A stretch of 12,140 nt of DNA from an uncultured Bacteroidales bacterium (GTDB lineage: Bacteria; Bacteroidota; Bacteroidia; Bacteroidales; UBA932), in assembly GCA_946406095.1 (NCBI GenBank), contig CAMJJO010000040.1, forward strand, positions 1 to 12,140. The letters run 5' to 3'. The notes beneath the pieces were generated by a model. That model made no database searches. It saw nothing but the letters and a program-made list of their open reading frames with translations, and was not told the DNA's origin. Shown piece by piece: positions 1 through 6,922 of this stretch. How positions within the stretch are numbered: position 1 is the stretch's first letter; each line of letters starts with the position of its first letter. A program made the translations under genes and the position numbers.

Positions 1-119
1 TCCGCAAGCAGTTCGACTGCTCCGGTGCTCTCGTTGGTCCAGCGGCTGATGGAACGGCCTTCGTTGACTGCGGCTGCGAAATCCTTGAATTCCTTGGCAT
101 CCGGAATACCTCCGATGTT
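1..119 (-). repeat. Shared GLUG-entry module, truncated copy in the fimbrillin-like lipoprotein
   Basis: From residue 257 the protein reads NIGGIPDAKEFKDFAAAVNE, then GRSISRWTNESTGAVELLA, and is cut by the window edge just where the DIDL and W-x-PIG part would follow. It is the closest match to the copy at 2051-2212. Confidence 0.75.
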
Positions 120-887
120 CGGATCCTCGGTCACGTTGACCTCGAAGGCCAATGCACCCATGTCTCGCAGTTCTCCCGCTTTAACCGTACGTGCAGTAAC
201 GGCCTTTCGCATCATACCACCCTCGGAATCGATGATTTCGATCTGGTAACCAGATGCATAGTTGCCCGCAGGGATGGGGACATAAAGCACCAGAGGCGTA
301 GCAGAGAGGGCCTTGTTGATATTGATCTTGACCACCTTGTCGGCATCGGCAGTAGATGAACCGGTGAGGGCGAAAGTGGTGAAGTCGATAGCGAAATCGC
401 CGCTGAGCTGCTCTTCGCCGAGCCCCTTGAGGGTAAGGTCTTTGACTGTTGTCGTGGCTTCACCGGTAAGGGAAATCTTGAGGAAGGCGGTCAGGGCCTT
501 GAAGGACATTGTTTCCCCACTCTCAAGATAGCCGGCGAGGGGTGTAAAGACTTTATCGGCTTCCAAGGAGGAAGGGAGAGTCACCGTCGAAGCGTCCTTA
601 TAGATGGTGGTCGGATAAACGGCTTTGTAAGGAGCGGTGAGAGCGGTTTTGAATTCGAAAGTAGCCGTGGCCGCCGCCTCTGTGATTGCATAGGAATTGG
701 CGCCGTTCACGTTGATGGCATCACCTTCGGTCCAAGTCACTTTCACACCGTCGATGGCGGTCTTGGTAAGGGAAGAGAGGGATGCTTTGAGCACGGTTCC
801 CTGTTCGGGCTGAACCAGGTTCTCTTTAGCACAACCAGAGGCAAGGACTGCTGCCGCAATGGCAGCGAAAATCATATACTTTTTCAT
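1..887 (-). CDS. Fimbrillin-like lipoprotein entering a GLUG-type module (partial, runs off left edge)
   Basis: An open frame starts at ATG 887 and has no stop before the left edge, so only the first 295 residues are present. MKKYMIFAAIAAAVLASGCA is a lipoprotein signal peptide with Cys19 as the likely lipid site. Residues about 33-250 resemble the Bacteroidales fimbrillin-like fold: the SLTKTAIDG and VTWTEGDAINVNG openings (39-62), YKAVYPTT (87-94), TMSFKALTAFLKISLTG (126-142), LTLKGLGEEQLSGDFAID (151-168), LVLYVPIPAGNY (199-210) and KAGELRDMGAL (236-246). At 257 the shared GLUG-entry module begins (IGGIPDAKEFKDFAAAVNEG) and is cut after VELLA. The gene starts 14 nt after the previous stop, so it belongs to the same operon. 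It could be a surface glycan-binding or adhesive protein. Its C-terminal domain, which might be enzymatic, is outside the window. Confidence 0.86.
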   Translation of the reverse strand, partial: MKKYMIFAAIAAAVLASGCAKENLVQPEQGTVLKASLSSLTKTAIDGVKVTWTEGDAINVNGANSYAITEAAATATFEFKTALTAPYKAVYPTTIYKDASTVTLPSSLEADKVFTPLAGYLESGETMSFKALTAFLKISLTGEATTTVKDLTLKGLGEEQLSGDFAIDFTTFALTGSSTADADKVVKININKALSATPLVLYVPIPAGNYASGYQIEIIDSEGGMMRKAVTARTVKAGELRDMGALAFEVNVTEDPNIGGIPDAKEFKDFAAAVNEGRSISRWTNESTGAVELLA

Positions 888-901
888 AACTTCTGCCATT
901 T

Positions 902-2608
902 TTAGTTCCATGTATCGTTTACGGGATCCAGGTCGTCGATGCCGCCGCCTGTAGCAGGAGTCTCAGGCTCCGGATCATCGGGATTCAGTTTGACATAGGT
1001 AATGTTTGTTACTTTGTCCTTATAGTTGGAATTGATCGTACCTATGAAATCCATGATATTTGAATTGCTGACTGCATACATCTCGTGATTGCCGTCCGCT
1101 TTGTAAACACCGAGTTTGCCGCTTACCAGCACATCGCTGATATGGTCGCACTTGCTGATATTGGCGGCGATGAGGCCGAGATAGGAAGTATTGCAGCCGA
1201 GAATCGTTGCAGTATTGCAAGGCTTTTCTCCACCTGTAAGGTATGCGGTATCGTCGCCGATAAGGGCCACGAGAGCGCCTGTGGTGGTCTGAGAATCGGT
1301 AGTGGTGAGATCTCCGTTATTGATGCAGTCGATGATGGCGGAGTATTTGCTGAGGTTGCAGCAAATCTGGCCCACACGGCCGTTCTCGATTGTATTCACC
1401 TGAGAAGCATTGTTCACACATTTTTCTATGTATGTTGCACGGTTGCAGGTCGGAACTATACCGCTGCAGCGGCCGATCTTGACCGTCATGGTTCCGTTGT
1501 TGACGCAATTCTGGATGTGGTTGCGACCCTGGGTATCCTCATCGGCTTTGGTTGCAAATCCCACAATGCCACCATACATCACGCAACCGGCACCGTTGGC
1601 GAGGTTGGCTCCGCCGTCGATATTGACTTCCAGATTGACTTCGCAATCCTTGACAAAAGATTCGTAGGCTGCACCTTCGGCTGCGTTGAACTCACAGAAC
1701 AGGAATCCGGCGATGCCACCGATGGCAAATCTCTTGCCGACAGTAGAACCGGCGGATGTAAGCTTACCGCTGACCTTCACGTTCTCAATGGTGGAGAATG
1801 CTGCAGTACCTACAACTACACCGGCATCTGCAGTACCGTTTGCAGAAAGAGTGACATCAGCCTCAACATTCAGATTCTTGATAGTGGCGTGATCGATATA
1901 ACCGAACAGGCCCCAGGTCTCCTGTTCTTCAAGAGTAGCCGTAGCCTTGAAGTTCTTGATTGTATGTCCGCCGCCATTGAAGACACCGGTGAACGGATTG
2001 CCGCTTTCGGACTTCACTGAAGAGGCATAGTTGCCATTGGTTGTGACAACCGTTCCAATGGGAGTCCATTTTTCCACGCTGGACAGGTCGATATCGGCCT
2101 GGAGTTCAACCTCCATCTTGGAGTTCATCCAGCGGATAGGAGCCTCACCGTTATTGACGGTGTTCACGAAATCGAGGAATTCCGCGAGGTTGGGAATACC
2201 GCCTATGCTGGCGTTCGGATCAACTACCGCGGTGTGGCCCAGCTGATTGATGGGCACGGTTACCGAGGTGTTACCGCCGGAAATCTTGATTTCGCCACTG
2301 CGGGCATAAGTCGTTGTCGCTTCGTTCTTGTAGTTGGAGGCGATAGTCAGAGAAACGATGGTGCTCTTGCCACCACCCACGCCCTGCTTGGTGTCGGGCG
2401 TGACCCATTCGGGTGCTGTCAGAACCCAATACGGTGCATCGGTAGTAATCACCAACGCTTCCACACCTGGGTTGTTCGCGGCCACATCGGTAATGGCTGC
2501 GCGATCGACCGTGATGGTGTAAACTTTCTTTTCCTGCTCTTTCTTTTCGCAGGACATTACCATCACCGCTCCGAGGAGCGCGGTCAATAGACATTTAAAT
2601 ACATTCAT
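902..2608 (-). CDS. Lipoprotein with BACON-like domain and GLUG-type beta-helix
   Basis: This is a 568-residue lipoprotein with no recognisable catalytic domain. The start is ATG at 2608, which gives a signal peptide (MNVFKCLLTALLGAVMVMSC, Cys20 as lipidation site) followed by the charged EKKEQEKK. An upstream in-frame ATG at 2731 was not used because it would overlap the previous gene by about 105 nt and bury the signal peptide. A BACON-like domain lies at about 28-125 (Trp61 and Trp68 in the typical places, closing VTVPINQLG). The shared entry module is at 133-186 (IGGIPNLAEFLDFVNTVNNG and DIDLSSVEKWTPIG). A long GLUG-type region follows to about 500: GVFNGGGHTIKNF, TWGLFGYI, AIGGIAGF, YGGIVGF, and repeated CVNNG-like rungs. 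The tail is acidic and proline-rich, ending WN. The gene begins 17 nt after the previous stop. A surface glycan-binding or adhesion role is inferred from context only. Confidence 0.87.
   Translation of the reverse strand: MNVFKCLLTALLGAVMVMSCEKKEQEKKVYTITVDRAAITDVAANNPGVEALVITTDAPYWVLTAPEWVTPDTKQGVGGGKSTIVSLTIASNYKNEATTTYARSGEIKISGGNTSVTVPINQLGHTAVVDPNASIGGIPNLAEFLDFVNTVNNGEAPIRWMNSKMEVELQADIDLSSVEKWTPIGTVVTTNGNYASSVKSESGNPFTGVFNGGGHTIKNFKATATLEEQETWGLFGYIDHATIKNLNVEADVTLSANGTADAGVVVGTAAFSTIENVKVSGKLTSAGSTVGKRFAIGGIAGFLFCEFNAAEGAAYESFVKDCEVNLEVNIDGGANLANGAGCVMYGGIVGFATKADEDTQGRNHIQNCVNNGTMTVKIGRCSGIVPTCNRATYIEKCVNNASQVNTIENGRVGQICCNLSKYSAIIDCINNGDLTTTDSQTTTGALVALIGDDTAYLTGGEKPCNTATILGCNTSYLGLIAANISKCDHISDVLVSGKLGVYKADGNHEMYAVSNSNIMDFIGTINSNYKDKVTNITYVKLNPDDPEPETPATGGGIDDLDPVNDTWN
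2051..2212 (-). repeat. Shared GLUG-entry module, copy in the BACON/GLUG lipoprotein
   Basis: Residues 133-186 contain IGGIPNLAEFLDFVNTVNNG, then APIRWMNSKMEVELQADIDL and WTPIG. It matches the partial last gene most closely: IGGIP-x-x-x-EF-x-DF, VN-x-G, I-x-RW-x-N and VEL-x-AD are shared. It also aligns with residues 129-177 of the phosphodiester glycosidase lipoprotein. The three copies mark the start of the beta-helix part in each protein. Confidence 0.8.
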
Positions 2609-2625
2609 AATGGTATAATTGGTTA

Positions 2626-5055
2626 TTATTTTTCTCTTACGAGTAAATAAGTCATGCAACTGCGTTCTCCCTTGGAATCGCAAGGCCTGTTCTCTATCCT
2701 TCCGCTTCCGGAAGCAGGGTTCCATACCCACATGGCGGAGGACCCGCCTCCATCCATCACGGTAACCCAGGCGCCTCCGAGCTTTTTGGAGATACGATAC
2801 ATCTCATATCCCCTGACGCCGAGGGAGTACCAGGTCGGGGAGATCTGGCGTCCATCCACCTCAACTATCCATACCTTCTTACGGTCGGCGCTGACGACCG
2901 GCCAGGTCTTCGGATCGTAAGCCGTGTAAAGGCTGGCGTTCGATCCGGGTGTATTGGACGCATCCTGCCCGTCCGTCATCAGTTGATACATGGTGGAATC
3001 CAGAGTCAGGATAGGCTTCGAGGCATCTCCATCAATGGCTATATCGCATTTGAACTCCACCGTATCCCCCACTTTGAGGAAGGCCATCAGGTTCGTTGCC
3101 ATTTCCCCGGAAAGGGCGATACCCACCTGGTTCTTGGCAGTGATGTATGGCTTCTGGCTCAAGGGCGTATTGCGGCCATCCCTGATTTCCACCACCCTGG
3201 CGGCGGCATAGCCCTTGTTCACCAGCATGACGTCGGATTTGTATTCGCATACCACATAAAGGGCGTTGGCGGCCAAGTCGTTGATAAGGGTCGGATAGGC
3301 CGGATAGGGTGTGCGCACATAGTGGGAAGTATACAGGGAGGCCTGATACTTGGCGGAAGTATGACGGAGCAGGGTGTCGTTGATGGAATAATACGAGAAT
3401 TCCTTTCCACCAGCCCTGAACTTGCCCGTAAACTTCTTGATGCCGCAGGATGCCGTCCTGTCTTCGAACACGGTAAAGCCCCACTTGTGATTTCCCAGGG
3501 CATTGACAACATCCGGATTATTGATATATACCGGGCGGCCTTCCTCCACATGGAAACCGCGGGAAATACCGTCGTTCGAATCAAAGTAGCAACAGTTGGT
3601 GCCGGCGAGAATCTTCTGCCCTTCGGCACGTTTGCGCACGCAGAGTTCGGACAGGAGTTCACGTTTGTTCTTGCCATTGTTGCCATTGCCGTTTCCGTTG
3701 GGATTGGGAACCATGTCTCCTGCGAAAGCCGAAGTAATCTCGATTCCCGGGTCCTGCATGTCTATTTCAAGGACACGCACCTCCCGAGGCACATTCGTAC
3801 AGGAATAATGGTAGTAAGTAGCACCGCTATGAAGCTGCCAGCTCTCCACCTCTTCCCAATCGTAATATCCGTCCTTGGTTACGTCGACGCTGTTGTTCTC
3901 GATGTCGTAGGCACTTTCGCCATTCATCATGGCATTCTTGATGGCATCCGGGGCGCTTCCAACAAACCCATTGCCGGTGTTGGATGCGACGTTTTCTTTA
4001 ACACGGTTGTATGAGCAAAGCCATCCCGGGCCGTAACTTCCCTCTTTCTTGGCCGTAACCGTGCCATAATGGGCACAACCCTTTATGACGCCGGAATTGT
4101 ATCCCACCAAGCCTCCAGCCTGGGCCACGACAGAGGTGGTCACATCGCCCCTGTTGATGCAGCCCTTCGAATCCTCGCCTACTACGGAATTGGAGTCCAT
4201 ATAGCCGGCGATTCCGCCGATGATCAGGTTGTTGCCGGTCGCACTTGTTCCGGTCACGGTCAGGTTGGCATTGTTGGTGACTTTGCTGAGAGTAACGGTC
4301 AGGCCATAGCCAAGGATGCCGCCGACACGCACCTTTCCGCTGCAGTTGCCGTTGAAAGTCACCTGACTCCCCTCACTACCAAAGGTAAGCTTGGAGATGG
4401 TGATTCCGCGGGCGTATCCGATCAAGCCAGCATGCGGATACTTGGTCACGTCTACGGTCCAGCTGACATTCTTCAGGGTCTTGCCGTTGCCGTCGATGCT
4501 GTAGGTCAGCGGCGCGGCTTCCGACCCGGCCGGAATCCACTCTTTGATTGAAGAGCAGTCTATGTCGTTGAGTATCTTGACCACACCGTCTACGAGATAG
4601 GGCGTGATGGAACCCTCTCCTCTGGTTGCCTTGGCAAAAGCGAGGAGGTCTTCCGCGGTGGATATACCGCGTGATCCTCCTCCGTTCAAGTCACCGGCGG
4701 CCTGTTTCACACTGACCTCGATGCTCTCATTACCGAGATTCGATACCGTCAAAACACCCGTACGCTCCGAAGTGGTCTTGTTCTCCTCAACGTTAATCGT
4801 CAGTTGCGATGCCGTAGGGCCTCCCTTACCGGACGCAGTGACAATCTTGAGCCAGCTCGCGGAACTGCGGGCCAGCCAGTCGGTCGATGAGGTAACCGAA
4901 AAACTCTTCTGCTCTCCAAGCGCCAGGGCTTCGGCGGAGTTCGGCGACACCGTAAGTGGCACCTCTCCGCCGTTGTCCACCGGCTGCTCCTCACCGCAGG
5001 CACATAGGAACAGTGCCAGGATGGTAGAGAATAACATTATTTTCTTGATAGTCAT
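2626..5055 (-). CDS. Lipoprotein with BACON, GLUG-type beta-helix and C-terminal phosphodiester glycosidase (NAGPA/DUF2233) domain
   Basis: This is an 809-residue modular lipoprotein. A signal peptide ends at the lipobox LCAC (Cys20), and the acidic GEE that follows fits surface export. A BACON domain, an Ig-like putative carbohydrate-binding or spacer fold, covers about 31-120 (ending EVSVKQAAG). A GLUG-type segment covers about 129-350, with IDGNGKTLKNVSW at 187-199 and the rung motifs VGGILGY, IGGIAGY and AGGLVGY. The C-terminal half, about 424-809, is a NAGPA/DUF2233 domain, recognised by NCCYFD (487-492), VDGRQ (733-737), VMDGGGSSAM (766-775) and the closing block ENRPCDSKGERSCMTYLLV (788-806). 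This family includes the human uncovering enzyme, which removes GlcNAc from a phosphodiester. The bacterial substrate here is unknown. The gene begins 4 nt after the SusD stop, so it is co-transcribed with the transporter. It is the only recognisable enzyme in the window. Confidence 0.93.
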   Translation of the reverse strand: MTIKKIMLFSTILALFLCACGEEQPVDNGGEVPLTVSPNSAEALALGEQKSFSVTSSTDWLARSSASWLKIVTASGKGGPTASQLTINVEENKTTSERTGVLTVSNLGNESIEVSVKQAAGDLNGGGSRGISTAEDLLAFAKATRGEGSITPYLVDGVVKILNDIDCSSIKEWIPAGSEAAPLTYSIDGNGKTLKNVSWTVDVTKYPHAGLIGYARGITISKLTFGSEGSQVTFNGNCSGKVRVGGILGYGLTVTLSKVTNNANLTVTGTSATGNNLIIGGIAGYMDSNSVVGEDSKGCINRGDVTTSVVAQAGGLVGYNSGVIKGCAHYGTVTAKKEGSYGPGWLCSYNRVKENVASNTGNGFVGSAPDAIKNAMMNGESAYDIENNSVDVTKDGYYDWEEVESWQLHSGATYYHYSCTNVPREVRVLEIDMQDPGIEITSAFAGDMVPNPNGNGNGNNGKNKRELLSELCVRKRAEGQKILAGTNCCYFDSNDGISRGFHVEEGRPVYINNPDVVNALGNHKWGFTVFEDRTASCGIKKFTGKFRAGGKEFSYYSINDTLLRHTSAKYQASLYTSHYVRTPYPAYPTLINDLAANALYVVCEYKSDVMLVNKGYAAARVVEIRDGRNTPLSQKPYITAKNQVGIALSGEMATNLMAFLKVGDTVEFKCDIAIDGDASKPILTLDSTMYQLMTDGQDASNTPGSNASLYTAYDPKTWPVVSADRKKVWIVEVDGRQISPTWYSLGVRGYEMYRISKKLGGAWVTVMDGGGSSAMWVWNPASGSGRIENRPCDSKGERSCMTYLLVREK
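2629..3786 (-). other. Phosphodiester glycosidase (NAGPA/DUF2233) domain region
   Basis: Domain extent within the 809-residue lipoprotein, about residue 424 to the end. It starts with REVRVLEIDMQDPGIEI, which matches the family's first strand. The N-x-x-Y/F-F-D motif is at 487-492, the DGR motif at 734-736 and DGGGSS at 768-773 (bases 2737-2754). The end SKGERSCMTYLLV matches the family's closing 'D-x-x-G-E-R-x-V' block. Boundaries are approximate. Confidence 0.88.
4525..4671 (-). repeat. Shared GLUG-entry module, copy in the phosphodiester glycosidase lipoprotein
   Basis: Residues 129-177 read RGISTAEDLLAFAKATRGEG, then a short variable stretch, then VVKILNDIDCSSIKEWIPAG at about 158-177. 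The same pattern (I-x-EDLLxF, about 20 residues, V-x-L-x-x-DIDxSSxxxWxPxG) occurs in the next gene and begins in the last one. This is a protein-level repeat between neighbouring genes, with little long nucleotide identity. Confidence 0.75.
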
Positions 5056-5059
5056 ATTA

Positions 5060-6922
5060 CTATTGACTCAGCCCGTCATCCCAGCCCGGATTCTGCGTCA
5101 GAGCATACTCTGTAAGGGTACGCTGATCTGCAGGGATGGGCCAGAGATAGTCACGGCCTTCATTCCAAACATAATCTTCTGCCGCCCAGTAGGTCAGATA
5201 GCCTGAGGTCCCGTTGCTGAGAGTGAAACCGCTTCCCAGCTGAATCTGGTTGGTAGAAGGAGCCTTGGTGCTGCCTTTGGCACCAGTGTAAACATAGAGG
5301 TCAGCCTTGCCGTCCTGATCCAGGTCAATATCAGTACCCACCTGGTCGGCAGCAATGTAGATACCCTGGAAACCGCCCGTAGCCTTGGGAGTCAGCAGTG
5401 CGCCTTCTCCCCAGCGGAGCATATCCCACTGGCGGAAGCCTTCGCAGAAGAGTTCCACTGCGCGTTCGCGGCGGATCTCCAGGATGGCGGCCTTCTGGGC
5501 ACCTTTGGCGTGAGGATAATAGCTCTCCATCAAGGCATCTGCAGTTGAAGGCACAGCCGTAATTCCTGGCATGCCCACGCGGGCGCGGATTACGTTGATG
5601 GTCTTGGCCAGGTCTTCTGCCGTCAACTCCCCAAGTTCAGCCTTGGCTTCCGCATAGTTCAGCAGAACTTCCGGATAGCGGAGCAGCGGATAGTCGGTCG
5701 TGGAGGTGGTGGCGCCTTCGTGGTTGGTATCGGAGATGAACTTGATGATACGGAATCCATTGAAGGTCCTTTCCCAGGACAGTTGCTCTGTCTTGTGGAG
5801 TTTCGTGGTCTCATCAACATCCGCCATCAGATAGCCGGGGCCCTGGATGGTCTGGGCCAGGCGAGGATCGCGGTTCTGGAAGGTGTCATAGTAGCTGAGC
5901 GTCTGCCAGCCGGTGCGCTCCTGGATGGGAGTTCCATCGGCCTGGAGATAATGGTTTACCTGCCTGAGGCTGGCGCTGCGGTGCTGGTTCTTGAAATCGA
6001 ACTGCAGCCCGTGGCGGACTTTCAGGTCCACATTGTAGCGGCGGGAGAAGATAGTCTCGTCCGTTTCCGCATCCTCGAGGATGAAGTATTCGCGGTAGGA
6101 TGCATCCGTCGCGACATCCGAGAGCTTCATGGCGTTGCCGGTGTAAAGCTTGCGTGTACCGACTATCTTGCCGGCGGCATCAGCTGCCTGGCGGAGGAAG
6201 TAGTCGGAGGAGATGACCACACCATCGACCGTCTCGGAATCGCTAGGCACGAAAGCGGACCCTGCGTGGTACTTACGGAATGTTCCTTCGAAAAGCGCGG
6301 CGCGGGACTTGAGTGCGAGTGCGGCATCTTTCGAAACATGATACACTGCATCGGAAGACCAGCGGGCAGGGAGCATTTCGTAGGCCTTGTCCAGATCCTG
6401 GAGGACCTTATACATCACGTATCCACGGGAATCGCGGGGCTTGTTCAGATCTTCGGTATCCCCGGATCCGATTACATGGTCGTACCAGGGAATATCGCCG
6501 TACTGGCGGACCTTCTCGAAGTAGAACCACGCGCGGAAGAAATAGCAGACTCCGTCGAATCGTGCCTTGACGGCAGCATCGGAGCACTTGTTGTTCTCCA
6601 GCATATAGTTTATGTTCCTAAGAGGCTTCCATGTGTCGGCGCTCCAGGATTTGGAAGAAGGAGTCCGGGTTCCCTTCTGAAGGGCGCTCAGCGACGAAGA
6701 TGAGCCATTGTCATCCGCATTGAGTTCCACCAGGTCGGCGGGAGCCGGGAGAATGTCGTTATAGAACTTATTGGCCCAAAGGTCAAGTTCACGCTCGGAA
6801 GAGAAATAGGTATCCGGCGAGAGGCTGGTTTCGGGCGACTTTGTCAGAAGGTCCTCGCAAGAGGAAAACGCCATTGCGGCGGCCAGGAGGACGAACGGTA
6901 TTATAATCTTTTTCATAGGCAT
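5060..6922 (-). CDS. SusD/RagB-like outer-membrane ligand-binding lipoprotein
   Basis: This SusD-family lipoprotein of 620 residues should form the hinged, ligand-binding lid over the SusC-like barrel. The signal peptide ends in AFSSC, so Cys22 is the likely lipidation site. Family hallmarks are RFDGVCYFFRAWFYFEKVRQ (121-140) followed by YGDIPW, RYPEVLLNYAEAKAEL in the second half, RRERAVELFCEGFRQWDMLR with the following WGEG, and the C-terminal block YLWPIPADQRTLTEYALTQN followed by PGW. Length is slightly above the usual 500-600. The ATG at 6922 overlaps the SusC stop by one base (TGATG). The second ATG at 6916 gives a more usual MKKIII lipoprotein start and may be the real one. No enzymatic activity is expected. 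Substrate cannot be read from the sequence. Confidence 0.97.
   Translation of the reverse strand: MPMKKIIIPFVLLAAAMAFSSCEDLLTKSPETSLSPDTYFSSERELDLWANKFYNDILPAPADLVELNADDNGSSSSLSALQKGTRTPSSKSWSADTWKPLRNINYMLENNKCSDAAVKARFDGVCYFFRAWFYFEKVRQYGDIPWYDHVIGSGDTEDLNKPRDSRGYVMYKVLQDLDKAYEMLPARWSSDAVYHVSKDAALALKSRAALFEGTFRKYHAGSAFVPSDSETVDGVVISSDYFLRQAADAAGKIVGTRKLYTGNAMKLSDVATDASYREYFILEDAETDETIFSRRYNVDLKVRHGLQFDFKNQHRSASLRQVNHYLQADGTPIQERTGWQTLSYYDTFQNRDPRLAQTIQGPGYLMADVDETTKLHKTEQLSWERTFNGFRIIKFISDTNHEGATTSTTDYPLLRYPEVLLNYAEAKAELGELTAEDLAKTINVIRARVGMPGITAVPSTADALMESYYPHAKGAQKAAILEIRRERAVELFCEGFRQWDMLRWGEGALLTPKATGGFQGIYIAADQVGTDIDLDQDGKADLYVYTGAKGSTKAPSTNQIQLGSGFTLSNGTSGYLTYWAAEDYVWNEGRDYLWPIPADQRTLTEYALTQNPGWDDGLSQ

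Noticed and set aside
1085..2020. Plus-strand open frame of 311 codons opposite the BACON/GLUG lipoprotein
   Set aside because: It lies entirely antisense to a supported gene. The Ala/Gly/Val-rich translation with scattered Cys and His mirrors the beta-helix repeats and has no family motif.
2609..2731. 41-codon upstream extension of the BACON/GLUG lipoprotein to an ATG at 2731
   Set aside because: It would overlap the conserved C terminus of the previous gene and place charged residues before a clear lipoprotein signal peptide. The ATG at 2608 is the natural start.
2983..4014. Plus-strand open frame of 343 codons opposite the phosphodiester glycosidase gene
   Set aside because: It is fully antisense to a protein with clear BACON, GLUG-type and NAGPA motifs. 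Its own translation has no recognisable domain, and it is explained by few TTA, CTA and TCA codons in the real gene.
5720..6703. Plus-strand open frame of 327 codons opposite the SusD-like gene
   Set aside because: It is the antisense shadow of a protein with conserved SusD motifs at both ends. There is no signal peptide or domain of its own.
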